DNA of 25,677 bases from Armatimonadota bacterium (GCA_026419655.1 JANZZA010000133.1:1-25677); one strand, 5' to 3'; counted from the first letter of the stretch, positions 1 through 9,262 are shown. Notes: generated by a model from the sequence alone, not told the origin. Numbers and translations: made by a program.

Positions 1-1692
1 GCCATCGAGTGGATGCAGAAGGCCAACGACCCTGACGGCGACGGGCTTTTCCGAGACCCGTATGAGTACTGGAACTGCGACTCCAACGGCAAGGGCCCAA
101 AGGCCGTCACGCCCAGCGCCATGGCCTGGGCGGCCATGGACCGCGCGGCGTGGATGGCAAGAGTCCTGGGGGATGCCGAGGCCGCAGGCCATTACCGCGC
201 GCTGGCCGATAAGACGCGCGAGGCCGTGCTGCGCGAGCTCTGGCGCGAGGACCGGGGGCGGCTGGGCTGCATCGGCGCCGAGGGAATCTGGCGCGGTCAC
301 CCGCAAATCTGGGAAGAATACCTGCCGATAATCGCTGGGCTCCTGGACCCCGGAAAGGGCCGGCGGGCCATGCGCTGGATAGAGGCTCACTATGGCTTTG
401 AGCCGCAGCCCGGCGTGAAGCTGCTGTCAACGAGCGACTGGTGGCCGATAAGGTGGAGCTGCCAGTGGGTGGCCACCGGAGACACTCTCCTGGCGGCGCT
501 GGCGGGAATGAAATGCGGCGACGCGGACCTGTGGTGGCCCTACGTCAAGACCGTCATAGGCTCAGCTTTCAAGAGCGACTTCCCGGGCATCAACATGGGC
601 ATCTCCAACGCAGGCGCTGGTGGCGGCGACCGGGAGGACGTGGACTCCGTTGACCCGCACGTGCATTGCGTCGTGCGCGGGCTTTTCGGAATCGAGCCGG
701 CTATCCACGAAAACTCTTTCACTATCTGCCCTGCTTTCCCCACGGGGTGGACGAAAGCCAGCATCCGCACCCCCGACATCAGCTACCAGGCCCGCAAGGT
801 AGGCAACGAGTGGATATTCCGCATGGTCACGCCCAAGGCAATGGTCAAGCGCGTGCGGGCTAATCTCAGTGGGCCTGAAGTGGTGACGAAGGCCGAGCGC
901 GTATCCGTGGTGCGCGTGAAATGTGGCGTCCCGCTACCTCCCCAGAAGCCTGCTGTCGAGCCAACGGTGCTTCGCGAGCAGGCCGAGGCGCAAGGGAAAC
1001 TGAAGCCACGCTCGCTGATGCAGCCTGAGCGCGAGGAACACATACTCTTCGATTTAGCCGACGCCTATAACGTAACGCCCTCAGAGATGGTCAGGACTGC
1101 ATTTGTCTATGACTACGCGGATACCCCTTCGCCGGTACAGGGCTGGTGGGGGAACCCTGGGCTGGACAGCGTGCCGTCGCCGCGGGTTCTGGAGGCGAGC
1201 AACGGCGTGAAGTTCCTCACCGCCGGCCAGCCGGTCGCGCCGCTGGCGCCGGAAAGGAAAAGCCTTCTGGCCCTGTCGAGCTGGGCGCCGTATCCCTTGC
1301 CCGGCGGGGCCGTCGTGAAAATCGAAATGCGGTGCCAGAGCCTCTGGCTGCTGCTACAGAGCTACGTGCACCCGATGAAAAACTATATCCCCAACGGTGA
1401 ACTTGTGCTGCGCTACGCTGACGGCCACGAAGAGGTGGTCTCCCTGGTGCCGCCGTACAACCTGGATTGCTACTTCAGCCACTTCAGCCTCGAGGGGGTG
1501 CCGGTGTCGCTGAATCGGCTGGCCGGCGAGTGGGGCTTTGTGGTGCCTGACGAAGGTGCGCACGGAGACGCGCTGGAAATCAAGTGCGACCCGCGGCGGC
1601 TCCTGGAGGAGATAGAGATTCGAGCAACGTGCAGCGAGGGCATAATCGGTCTCGCCGGACTCACGGTGGTGGAAGCAGCAAGCAAGGAATAG
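1..1692 (+). CDS. Six-hairpin (alpha/alpha toroid) glycosidase-like protein, 5' truncated
   Basis: The reading frame is open from base 1 (codons for A-I-E-W precede the first ATG at 13), so the N-terminus lies outside the window; about 563 residues are visible. Roughly the first 280 residues look like the end of an (alpha/alpha)6-barrel glycoside hydrolase. They are rich in Trp and helices, with an acidic NDPDGDG motif near the start, a STSDWWP stretch and a closing PAFPTGW segment typical of such enzymes and of DUF4450-like proteins. A separate beta-rich domain (about residues 350-559) contains a YADGHEEV motif. A similar Y-x-DG-x-x-EE motif occurs near the C-terminus of the GH2 protein at 3435-8675, suggesting a shared accessory module. 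The likely role is hydrolysis of a glycosidic bond in an exported polysaccharide pathway. The exact family, substrate and catalytic residues cannot be fixed from this fragment. It converges with the gene at 1923-3149. Confidence 0.75.
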   Translation, partial: AIEWMQKANDPDGDGLFRDPYEYWNCDSNGKGPKAVTPSAMAWAAMDRAAWMARVLGDAEAAGHYRALADKTREAVLRELWREDRGRLGCIGAEGIWRGHPQIWEEYLPIIAGLLDPGKGRRAMRWIEAHYGFEPQPGVKLLSTSDWWPIRWSCQWVATGDTLLAALAGMKCGDADLWWPYVKTVIGSAFKSDFPGINMGISNAGAGGGDREDVDSVDPHVHCVVRGLFGIEPAIHENSFTICPAFPTGWTKASIRTPDISYQARKVGNEWIFRMVTPKAMVKRVRANLSGPEVVTKAERVSVVRVKCGVPLPPQKPAVEPTVLREQAEAQGKLKPRSLMQPEREEHILFDLADAYNVTPSEMVRTAFVYDYADTPSPVQGWWGNPGLDSVPSPRVLEASNGVKFLTAGQPVAPLAPERKSLLALSSWAPYPLPGGAVVKIEMRCQSLWLLLQSYVHPMKNYIPNGELVLRYADGHEEVVSLVPPYNLDCYFSHFSLEGVPVSLNRLAGEWGFVVPDEGAHGDALEIKCDPRRLLEEIEIRATCSEGIIGLAGLTVVEAASKE

Positions 1693-1778
1693 CGCGGTAA
1701 GCGGGACTCCGGCACTGTGCACCGCCGTGCCGAGAGCGCCCGAATTTGTCGTGGCTTTCTTTGCGTGTGAGGTGGAAG

Positions 1779-1840
1779 CAGCACGAAAAGGTTTGGGAAG
1801 GAGGTCTGGGGGACAACCCTTTTCAAAGGGTTTCCCCCAG
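1779..1840 (-). repeat. Solo repeat A, copy A1 (minus orientation)
   Basis: This copy fills the 230-bp gap between two convergent genes. On the plus strand it reads from GCAGCACGAAAAG through a GGAAGGAGG stretch into a hairpin whose arms are CTGGGGGACAACCC and GGGTTTCCCCCAG. It is one of the best preserved A copies. A second, weaker palindrome (GGCTT...AAGCC with GGAAGGGTTTCC inside) follows at about 1844-1880 and may be a decayed neighbour. It could help end transcription from both sides, but there is no T-run directly after the stem as in a standard intrinsic terminator. Confidence 0.8.
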
Positions 1841-1922
1841 AGACGGCTTTTTTGGAAGGGTTTCCTCCGGGGAAGCCTTTTTGAGAGCCTTATGGTCAGC
1901 GCAGCCCTGATGCCACTGAAGT

Positions 1923-3149
1923 TCACTCAGGCGGCACGGGAATCCGATAGCGCACCACCTTCGAGATGCGCAGGTCGTCCAGCAACATGTCTGGCGAGCC
2001 GATGCGCAGCTCCGGGCCAAGGGTGCGCAAAAGTTTTGGGGCGACCTTCCACGCTATCAGCTTGCCGTCAACGAACACCTGCATGAGGTCCTTGTCCCAG
2101 CAGGCAGCGATGTGGCGCCAAACGCCCGGCTGCCAGCGGTGTGCGTAGCCCTCCGCGTGGGCCCAGCTTACCGCCCGCCAGCCGCTGCTGAAGCCAAAGC
2201 CGATGTGAGAGTACTGGTCTTTATGCAGGGACATGCCCTCAGGGCCGGGCACCTGAACGAACGGGCGATAAACGGTGTCGTTGCCGGGCGAGAGAAGCTT
2301 GAACCAAAGCTCGATGGTGCCCCGCTGCGGGTCCAGGTTCTCGTTAGCAGAGCAGGCCACGTAGCCGTCCGGCCCGATGCTCAAGGCCCGCCTGAAGCGC
2401 CCTTCCTCTGGGCCAGTAAGCATTACCTGCCCGCTGAGGAAAAAGGCGTCCTCGTTCAGCGACTCTTCGAAGTGCAGGTAAAGCAGCGTGTTTTCGTCGT
2501 GGCCGGCAGGCGCGTCTGGTGGGAGGCCCAGGGGATTTAGTCCATCGTAGCCAGCAAAAACGTCGTCAATCCAGGCCTCAGAATCGCCCCCCAGCTCAAA
2601 TCTTAAAACCCACGTGCCCCCGGCTGCGAGGGGCTTGACCTCATATGCATATTCCTGCCAGACCGGGCCGAGCTCGAAGGTGCGCCGGTCGGTTTCCGTC
2701 CAGGCCGACGCAGTGGAGGCTATGGCGACCGCGGCGAGCAGGCCATGGCCGCGGGCCGAGAAGCGTACTGTCCACTGGCGGCCGTCGGGGTCAGGCAAGC
2801 GGTAATACTGCAGATGGGCGGCGCCACCTGTGCCCCTTAAGTGCACACAGCGGCGGCCGGTGCGGGCCTGCGCGGGGTCGTCGGGCAGGGCGCAACTTGC
2901 CGCGCCGTCCGACCAAATATCCCAGGTGCGCGGCACCCACTCGTCCGCCGGAGCCTCAGGTCCGCCCCCACCCCCGGCACGTGGCGGCGGTGGCTCCACT
3001 AACTCAAAAGACGGATTGGGCAGCAGGTTCACCTGGGCGTCGGCCCGAAGCCCAACCGCCGTCAACAACAGGAGGCCGAGGGACAACACCCTGCACGGGC
3101 ACTTTCTTAGGCGCGGGCCTTGCCTGCTTACTAAACCCCTCCAACGCAC
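1923..3149 (-). CDS. Exported LamG/carbohydrate-binding-like protein
   Basis: The product is about 408 aa if started at the GTG at 3149. The N-terminus RKCPCRVLSLGLLLLTAVG followed by LRADAQ is a convincing Sec signal peptide. The mature protein opens with VNLLPNPSFELVEP, the usual start of a CBM4/9-like beta-sandwich (about residues 40-210). It ends with a LamG/concanavalin-A-like lectin fold (about 230-400) marked by LLYLHFEESLNEDAFF, GTIELWFK and WRHIAACWDKDLMQVFVDG. No catalytic motif is visible, so binding of glycan or another surface ligand is the best guess. The frame stays open to 3431, but that extension is translated repeat A/B sequence and includes KKFGKGAWG-type peptides, so it was rejected. 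The start is uncertain: no clear Shine-Dalgarno precedes 3149, and a GTG at 3089 is the alternative. It lies downstream of the GH2 gene on the same strand. Confidence 0.75.
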   Translation of the reverse strand: MRWRGLVSRQGPRLRKCPCRVLSLGLLLLTAVGLRADAQVNLLPNPSFELVEPPPPRAGGGGGPEAPADEWVPRTWDIWSDGAASCALPDDPAQARTGRRCVHLRGTGGAAHLQYYRLPDPDGRQWTVRFSARGHGLLAAVAIASTASAWTETDRRTFELGPVWQEYAYEVKPLAAGGTWVLRFELGGDSEAWIDDVFAGYDGLNPLGLPPDAPAGHDENTLLYLHFEESLNEDAFFLSGQVMLTGPEEGRFRRALSIGPDGYVACSANENLDPQRGTIELWFKLLSPGNDTVYRPFVQVPGPEGMSLHKDQYSHIGFGFSSGWRAVSWAHAEGYAHRWQPGVWRHIAACWDKDLMQVFVDGKLIAWKVAPKLLRTLGPELRIGSPDMLLDDLRISKVVRYRIPVPPE

Positions 3150-3154
3150 TGATT

Positions 3155-3423
3155 CTGGGGGAAACCCTTTGAAAAGGGTTCTCCCCCAGGCCCCCTTCCC
3201 AAACTTTTTCTTCCTGTCTGAGCACGTGGCCGTCGTGGCGTCCATTCCTTCACCGACCCGCCGAGCTGGTGCCTGCTGCACTCCCACCAGGGAGCACGAG
3301 CATTTACGGCGAAGGGGTCCAGGGGGAACACCGCTTTTTGCTGAAAGGGGGGTTCCCCCTGGTGGGGGAAACCCTTTAAAAAGGGTTGTCCCCCAGGTCC
3401 CCTTCCCAAACTTTTTCGTGCTG
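3155..3423 (+). repeat. Composite repeat locus I: A2 - spacer - B1 - A3
   Basis: This locus fills the whole gap between the GH2 stop (3435) and the next start (3149). A2 is 3155-3215, the spacer about 71 bp, B1 3287-3362 and A3 3363-3423. A2 has the near-perfect palindrome AACCCTTTGAAAAGGGTT inside GGGGG/CCCCC arms, then CCCTTCCCAAACTTTTTC. B1 begins CCAGGGAGCACGAGCATTTA and contains an inverted pair built on CAGGGGGAA and TTCCCCCTG, with CTTTTTGCTGAAAG in the loop. B1 runs straight into A3 with no gap. Total length is 269 bp, almost the same as locus IV. Confidence 0.9.
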
Positions 3424-3434
3424 CTCGGCATTCC

Positions 3435-6400
3435 CTACCCTCCTCCTCCTGCCCACATGCCAACCTTTTTCTGCTGCGCGATGAAGCCAAGGTTCTCCAG
3501 GTACATCCGGTGGCGGCTGTTGCCCTCGAAGTTGCCCAGCTTGCCCAGACCGTCGCCGATTATCCGCGCGTTGACTAAGTTGGCCAGCGAGTAGATATCG
3601 CCCTGGAAGTAAACGTACGCCACGCGCTGGCCGGCGCTGTTGCGTGTCATTACGTCGTCCACAATCTGGACTTTCTGGCCTACCACGAGCTGCCGGTGTG
3701 CCTCGACGGCCCTTTCGTAGAAGGGGTGGTCCTGCGGGATGCCCACCGTGCCGATGTAGTAGATGTCCTCTTCGGTTGTTCCGAGCCTGACGCGCACGCC
3801 AGCGGTGCCAATCACGTCCACCACAACTCCCTCGCGCGGCCGGCTCACCGCGCCAGTTATCGCCACCAGCACCGGCACCGCCACATAGCCCGTTTCCTCG
3901 ATGGTCAGGAAGTCTATATCTCGAATGACCTTCTCCGGATGCGGGTTGCGCCACTCAAGGCCGGGGAGGATTACGCCCTTTCGCATGGGGTTATCGCCCT
4001 GCCAGGCGACGAACATGCCATGTTTGCCCATAGCTTCGGCGTAGCGCACAGGGTCAGCCCACCAGTCAACCACGTGCTGTCCGTCGCGGATGATAATCTC
4101 CTCGCTCGTGCCATCTTCGTAGTTCACACGGTACTTAAAGGGTGTCTCGACGTTGCACCAGGCGGCCGTGTGCAGGAAGAAGAGAACGTCGGCGCGGCGG
4201 CCTATGGGGATGCCGGTGACCTGTTTCGGCAGGTCCTTGTTCTCGCCCGACACTGAATAAAGCACCACGGCGCCCTTGGGCGCTGCTATGTAAAAAGGCA
4301 CATCGGCAAAAACCTGGTGGCCAGTGGGCAGGGCGCGCATGTCATTCTCGCCCTGATTCGTCCAGCCGACCAGGCCTGCCTGCGGGTCGTCCCGGAAGCC
4401 TCGTGTCGCGAAGGGGCCAAGATCTACGGTGAAGTACTCGTACTGTGCCAGCCTTTCCCGCCGCGCCCGGGCCGCTCCGCCCTCGCCGCGGAGCTCACAG
4501 CCGAGGTTTGTCAGAAGCAAGCTGCGCAGCCGGGCGGCCATCACGGCTACTTCCGGAATAGGAGCATCAAACCGGAAATTGCTCACCACAACATACCCCT
4601 TGCCGACAGGCACCTGGAGAAGCAGGCACGGATGGGTCAGACGCTCAGTTGAGGCGAGGGCGTCGTCGCGAGGCTCGCACAGGTAATCGGCCATAAGCTC
4701 CTCTGCCGGGAAGCCCGGATAGTGGCCGCTCCACCAGCACCCCTCGTGGCGCAGGTCGGCCAGATACGTGTTGGACGGCCAGAAAAGGTCGTGGTTGGAT
4801 ACGCCCGCCATGAGGCCCGTGTTCGGCCCCCGCCACACTTGCTGCTGCACGTCCGTAGGCTCTTTCTCCATTGGCAGCAGGCGCAGGCGCACACCGGTGA
4901 GCCGCTCGGCAGCCGCTTGCCGTGGCGGCGTCAGGCGATACACCATGACCCGTCCGCCGGCCCCAGCGAAGGCCCGCAGAGGCGCCAAGGTCTCGTCTGT
5001 GAGGGCGGTCGCCGCGTCTACCAGGGCCACCGAGAAGCGGTCAGCCGTCACCTGGGCCGGGCTTGCCGTCATGTCTTCATAGACCACTTTGGCCTCGTCA
5101 AGCATTTTTCGCAGGCCCGAGGACGGCCCGGCCAGGAGCGCGGTGGGGCCAGGAGTGCGGTAGACGCCAGGGGCGGCCAGGTAGTTGAGCAGATTACCCA
5201 GCAAGCGGCCAGCCGCCGGCGCCCGCTCTGCCTTCTCGATAACCAGCATCTGGCATAGCAGGTAGCTGCCCTTTCCCTCGTACTGTTCAAGGAGCGGCGT
5301 CTCGACAAGGCCGTCGCCAGTGCCGGCATCCACCAGGGGCAGCCAGTTGCCCTGGGTAGGCTTACGGAAATTGCCCGCGCTGACGAAATGGTCCGGCGCC
5401 CACCAGCGGAGGTCCCAATCCGTCAGGCCGGCAAGGACAGGATGGTCGCTCGCCCTCACATAGGCCATGGTGCACTTCGGCAGGCCCTCGGCGCCCGAAG
5501 CCTGTCGCGCCTGTGTCAGAGGTACCGGCAAAAAATCGGGCGGTTCGCTTTGCGCGAGAATGACCAGCTTCCCGCCCCCCCTGACCCAGGCCGACAGGGC
5601 CTCCCGCCACGGCCCCGGCAGCTCTTCCTTCAAGCCGTCAACGCCAATTATCAGTGCCTTCTCGCGCGGCGCTTCAAGGGCCGTAAGGCGCGTGAAGGGC
5701 ACCTTTAGCTTCTGAAGGAGGGCTGCCGTTGTGCCCGCGGGGTCATACACGGCCAGGCTAAGACCAGCCGGCGGTTTTATTGACAGCGGTGGGCTAATCC
5801 GCCACTCGCGCTCTTCGGTGTGCACGAGCCGCTGGCCTTCCCAAAGCTCAACCCTCAGCCGCGCCGCTGTCTGCCTGGCGACCCTGGGGAGCGGGATTCG
5901 CAGGGCAAGGCGCTTTAATTCCGCCGGCTTGAGTTTCATCTGCACCTGGCCACTGGCGAGGGGTTTGTCGGCGCTCAGCGACCACCGGAGGGTCAGCGCG
6001 GCCTCCCGAAGCACATCGTTATGGACATTGACGTTGCGCAGCACTTCGCCGCCGCCATAGAAAGCGCGGTCTTCTTCCTTGAGCACCACGGTTTGGGGCT
6101 TAATCATGTATAGCGGAACGTAAACATCAATCAGGGCAAATTCAACGTCGCGGAAGCCGTTTATGAAATACTGCGACGACTCCAGCCAGCCCCGGGCGTA
6201 GTAGGCCCCGCCCAGGTAGGCATCGTCGCCGAGGATGATGGAGACCGCATAGGGGCGATTAAGGGTTGCCGGCCAGAAGGCCTCGCCGACGGTCAAAGGC
6301 TTGGTGCCAAGGGTTATCGGCCCCATGGAGTAAGGCACCACGGTCTTCCCATCCAGCGGTCCCCACCATGCGCTGACGGGCAGGGCCGGATTGCCGGCCA

Positions 6401-8675
6401 GCTCGCGCGGATAGTGCAGGGCGTAATGTTCCCAGGCGCCCATCAGGTCGCCGTCGGCTTCCCACTCGATTGGCCGGCGCATAAGGTCAAACTCGCGCAT
6501 GGCCTTCACAATCTTGACCTGCCAGCGGTTGCCAAGAACCTTGGCGGCCTCGCCCTGGTATATCCAGCCCCACATGTTCTCATTGCCGGCACTCCACATC
6601 ACCACCGACGGATGATTCTTGTAGGCGTCCATGACCCGCAGCTCGTGTTCCAGGCCGGCCCTCCAGAAGACCTGGTCGAAGGTGAAATTGACCTGGCTGA
6701 ACTCGCTCTCGATTTTCAGCATGAGGCCCGTCTCATCAGCCACATCGGCGGCCTCGAAGACCCCCGGCATGTTATGCGTTCTTGTAAGCTGGACATCGCT
6801 GTCCCGGACGTTGCGCACCTGCCAGGCCCAGATGGCCTCGAGGCGCTTATCTTCCTGCCAGTATGGCTCGGCCTGATACGTGCCCACGGCCCCGCCTGCC
6901 CACTGACTGCGTATCTTTATGCGCGTGCCATTGAGGACGAAGGATATGCCGTCTATCCAGAACTCGCGAAAGCCAAAGCGGTCGAGGCGGCGGTCAGGGG
7001 TGCCCTGGGCCGGACGGAGGTCGCTCTGGAGAACGTAGAGGTGTGGGTTATCGGGCCACCAGAGCTTGGGGTCGGGCCAGGGTGCCTCAAGGGTGACCTC
7101 GGCCGTGCCCGTTGCGGGGATTTTTGCCCGCGTCTCGCCGACTTTCTTCACCGGCCTGCCAGCGTCCAGCACCTGGGCCGACAAAGTCGTCTCCTGGTCT
7201 ACAGGCCCCGCGTTGCGCAGGCGGTACTTTAGCAGCAGCTTTTTCTGCCGCACGCTTGTGACGATAAAAACATCGTCCACGCTGATCGCCGGTCGGGCCT
7301 CAAGCCATACAGGCCCGCCGATGCCCAGATTCGCCGCCCCTGTATAGCCCACGATGTCTTCCATGCGGTCCTTATAGATAGGCTCTTCGCCCGCTGCTAC
7401 TCGCTCCTGGTTTTTGGGCGAGTAGGCAATCCAGTCGCGCACGGCGATGAGCAGCTCGTTAGTTTCGCCAGGACGGAAGGCTGATGCAACGTCCACCTCG
7501 AAAGGCCGTGAGCCGTGCTTCTGATAACCGGCTTGCTGGCCGTTAAGATAGAACCATGCCTCTGTGAGCACCTGCTCGCAGCGCAGAATTATTCGCTCGC
7601 CCCGAATATACGGCGGGGCCTGGAAGGTCTTGCGATACCACGCACAGTGACCCTTGTCATTGGGCTGGAGGGACGGGACGTTGATGCGTGACCACTGAGC
7701 ATCCGCTGGTGGCTTCTCGCCCGGATGTGACCCGGCCACATAACACATTTCCCATTCGCCGTTGAGACACGTGCGCGGCCGCGGGCCTTGCGTAACGTCG
7801 TCAACGTAGTATTTGACCAGCCGCACAGGCGGCCACGAACCCTCGCTGGAAAGCTCTACCGTGAGCCGCCTTACCGCATCCTGGCCGGCGGGGAACTCAT
7901 AAGCGACTTCCATCCTCTCACCTGGCGCCAGCTCCATTGTCTCCTTCTTAGAAAGCAGCTCCACTTGCGTGAAGCTTTTTGCCAAGGCCTCGACGGTCAC
8001 TTTGCGACGCCTGGCGCCGGGGTTGAGCACCCACCATTTCTGCCGAATGAGGCCGCCGTCCCGCTGAGTTTCTCCCCAGTCGGCGAAAAGCCAGGTATCC
8101 CGCGGCTTACCCCAGTTAGGCAACACGGGGATGGCGATTTCCGGCCCAGAGGGCTTTGTGCGGTAAAGCCGCAGTGGTCCGACGGTTATGCTGCCCCACG
8201 GCTGCACGTAGACTGCATCTACGACATCTCCTGCGCGCAGGCGCACCGGCCCAGCTCGCATCTCCGCCTGGTAAAGGCTTTGTTCGGCAGCATTTTCGGG
8301 CTTACGCGGCTCAGAATGCCTTGTCCAAAATACCCGCTGGTCGTTGTGGTATATCTCAATTTGGCCGGGAAAGAACTCGCTGAAGTGCAGGTATCCCTGG
8401 CCGAGAAGGAGCAGCCCCAAGTAATAGTCACCTGCCGGCAAGCTCGGCACCGTCCAGCGCAGACGCTGCTTGATCAGAGGCGCCCCGACCAAGTCAACGC
8501 TCGCCTGCCCTGGCCCAAAGCGGTCAGGCGCCGGCGATGTCTCAGCCGGCGCGCCATCGCGCAAAAGCGTCGCACGCTCAACTCCCAGCTCCAGGAAGGA
8601 CGCGTCCGCACACATACCGGCTGCGATGCTGACAGTAGACGAGGTAAGAAGGCCGAAAATGAGCCACCATCTCAT
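3435..8675 (-). CDS. Giant exported GH2-family glycosidase with C-terminal SNase-like domain
   Basis: The product is 1746 aa from the ATG at 8675, which has a good Shine-Dalgarno (GAAGGAG, 10-nt spacer) and a signal peptide (MRWWLIFGLLTSSTVSIAAG). Residues about 300-460 form a GH2 sugar-binding jelly roll (CLNGEWEM, WYRKTFQAP, AWFYLNGQQAGY), followed by an Ig-like sandwich and a TIM barrel from about 567. NHPSVVMWSAGNEN places the likely acid/base at Glu699; GEAFW suggests the nucleophile Glu798. After the barrel come two Rossmann-like segments (about 970-1110 and 1175-1290) resembling GATase-like or beta-galactosidase trimerisation domains. A beta-domain with YEDGTSEE follows, then an SNase-like domain (about 1610-1746). 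The barrel signature is GH2 (beta-galactosidase, beta-mannosidase or beta-glucuronidase type); substrate is unknown. The usual GH2 length is 600-1100 aa, so this is a much expanded architecture. It is divergent from the gene at 9263. Confidence 0.88.
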   Translation of the reverse strand: MRWWLIFGLLTSSTVSIAAGMCADASFLELGVERATLLRDGAPAETSPAPDRFGPGQASVDLVGAPLIKQRLRWTVPSLPAGDYYLGLLLLGQGYLHFSEFFPGQIEIYHNDQRVFWTRHSEPRKPENAAEQSLYQAEMRAGPVRLRAGDVVDAVYVQPWGSITVGPLRLYRTKPSGPEIAIPVLPNWGKPRDTWLFADWGETQRDGGLIRQKWWVLNPGARRRKVTVEALAKSFTQVELLSKKETMELAPGERMEVAYEFPAGQDAVRRLTVELSSEGSWPPVRLVKYYVDDVTQGPRPRTCLNGEWEMCYVAGSHPGEKPPADAQWSRINVPSLQPNDKGHCAWYRKTFQAPPYIRGERIILRCEQVLTEAWFYLNGQQAGYQKHGSRPFEVDVASAFRPGETNELLIAVRDWIAYSPKNQERVAAGEEPIYKDRMEDIVGYTGAANLGIGGPVWLEARPAISVDDVFIVTSVRQKKLLLKYRLRNAGPVDQETTLSAQVLDAGRPVKKVGETRAKIPATGTAEVTLEAPWPDPKLWWPDNPHLYVLQSDLRPAQGTPDRRLDRFGFREFWIDGISFVLNGTRIKIRSQWAGGAVGTYQAEPYWQEDKRLEAIWAWQVRNVRDSDVQLTRTHNMPGVFEAADVADETGLMLKIESEFSQVNFTFDQVFWRAGLEHELRVMDAYKNHPSVVMWSAGNENMWGWIYQGEAAKVLGNRWQVKIVKAMREFDLMRRPIEWEADGDLMGAWEHYALHYPRELAGNPALPVSAWWGPLDGKTVVPYSMGPITLGTKPLTVGEAFWPATLNRPYAVSIILGDDAYLGGAYYARGWLESSQYFINGFRDVEFALIDVYVPLYMIKPQTVVLKEEDRAFYGGGEVLRNVNVHNDVLREAALTLRWSLSADKPLASGQVQMKLKPAELKRLALRIPLPRVARQTAARLRVELWEGQRLVHTEEREWRISPPLSIKPPAGLSLAVYDPAGTTAALLQKLKVPFTRLTALEAPREKALIIGVDGLKEELPGPWREALSAWVRGGGKLVILAQSEPPDFLPVPLTQARQASGAEGLPKCTMAYVRASDHPVLAGLTDWDLRWWAPDHFVSAGNFRKPTQGNWLPLVDAGTGDGLVETPLLEQYEGKGSYLLCQMLVIEKAERAPAAGRLLGNLLNYLAAPGVYRTPGPTALLAGPSSGLRKMLDEAKVVYEDMTASPAQVTADRFSVALVDAATALTDETLAPLRAFAGAGGRVMVYRLTPPRQAAAERLTGVRLRLLPMEKEPTDVQQQVWRGPNTGLMAGVSNHDLFWPSNTYLADLRHEGCWWSGHYPGFPAEELMADYLCEPRDDALASTERLTHPCLLLQVPVGKGYVVVSNFRFDAPIPEVAVMAARLRSLLLTNLGCELRGEGGAARARRERLAQYEYFTVDLGPFATRGFRDDPQAGLVGWTNQGENDMRALPTGHQVFADVPFYIAAPKGAVVLYSVSGENKDLPKQVTGIPIGRRADVLFFLHTAAWCNVETPFKYRVNYEDGTSEEIIIRDGQHVVDWWADPVRYAEAMGKHGMFVAWQGDNPMRKGVILPGLEWRNPHPEKVIRDIDFLTIEETGYVAVPVLVAITGAVSRPREGVVVDVIGTAGVRVRLGTTEEDIYYIGTVGIPQDHPFYERAVEAHRQLVVGQKVQIVDDVMTRNSAGQRVAYVYFQGDIYSLANLVNARIIGDGLGKLGNFEGNSRHRMYLENLGFIAQQKKVGMWAGGGG

Positions 8676-8864
8676 AGCCACTAGTCTCCTTCGACCGTTG
8701 CGAAAGTGCTGTCGTCCCCAGGCACAGGAAGACTTTCTCTTGCAGGCCGTACGTACCTCTTCCAGCACGATGCAGGAACTGCCTGACGGGCGCCGAAACC
8801 GCTTATCCAACGCGCCTGGCCGCGGGAGGACGCTGCAGGCGGTACACGCCGGAAAAACGGTGGG

Positions 8865-9196
8865 AGAAAGTTCGGGAAGGGGAGCTGGGGAAAAATTTCC
8901 CCCGGGATTTCTCCCCGGTGCAGATGCCTTTTCGGGCACTTTTGGGTCTTGTGCTACCGCGGGATAGCCGCGCAGTCTGCGCGGGCCTTTGTGCGCAGGC
9001 CTGGTGACTTGGGCCGGGGAGGAAAAACCGGTTTTCTCCTGTACCCCCATCGCGTAATGGCTCGTGCTCTCTGGCGGGGATGCGCTGACGCTGCTCCGAG
9101 TGCTCAGGGCACGTTGGCCGCTATCTCAGCAGGGAAGATGAAAAAGTTTGAGCAGGGAGGGCGCGGGATAACCCTTTTCCAAGGGGTTTTCCCCCA
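8865..9196 (-). repeat. Composite repeat locus II: A4 / B2 / A5 (degenerate), in the 8676-9262 gap
   Basis: This is the 587-bp divergent gap between the GH2 gene and the di-haem protein gene. All modules are in minus orientation: A5 9136-9196 (AAAAAGTTTG, then AACCCTTTTCCAAGGGGTT), B2 9015-9076 (GTAATGGCTCGTGCTCTCTGG matched as the reverse complement of the B start), and a decayed A4 8865-8918. Spacer A5-B2 is 59 bp as at other loci, but about 96 bp separate B2 from A4, which normally touch. That extra piece holds a tight hairpin (CCGCGCA GTC TGCGCGG) and could be another insertion. Bases 8676-8864 hold the GH2 Shine-Dalgarno; otherwise I see no gene or clear promoter there. Confidence 0.7.
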
Positions 9197-9262
9197 AAGG
9201 TGTGGTTTTCTGTCCCGCGGTGAGTAGTTAAATCCGGGCTTCAAGCTCACTGAAGGACGCCG

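Noticed and set aside
3150..3431. Start of the LamG/CBM gene at 3431 (502-aa version)
   Set aside because: The extra residues are translated A and B repeats, and a signal peptide appears only after them.
8692..8708. Possible end of a third MITE-like copy (ACCGTTGCGAAAGTG)
   Set aside because: It resembles the AGACTATTGCGAAAG end, but no matching inverted end or internal block was found nearby.
8919..9014. A further insertion element between B2 and A4
   Set aside because: The extra 96 bp and a small hairpin are visible, but there are no matching ends or target duplication, so it is only noted under locus II.
8676..9050. Start of the GH2 gene at 9050 (1871 aa)
   Set aside because: The ATG at 8675 has GAAGGAG upstream and begins a signal peptide; the extension is repeat-containing intergenic DNA.
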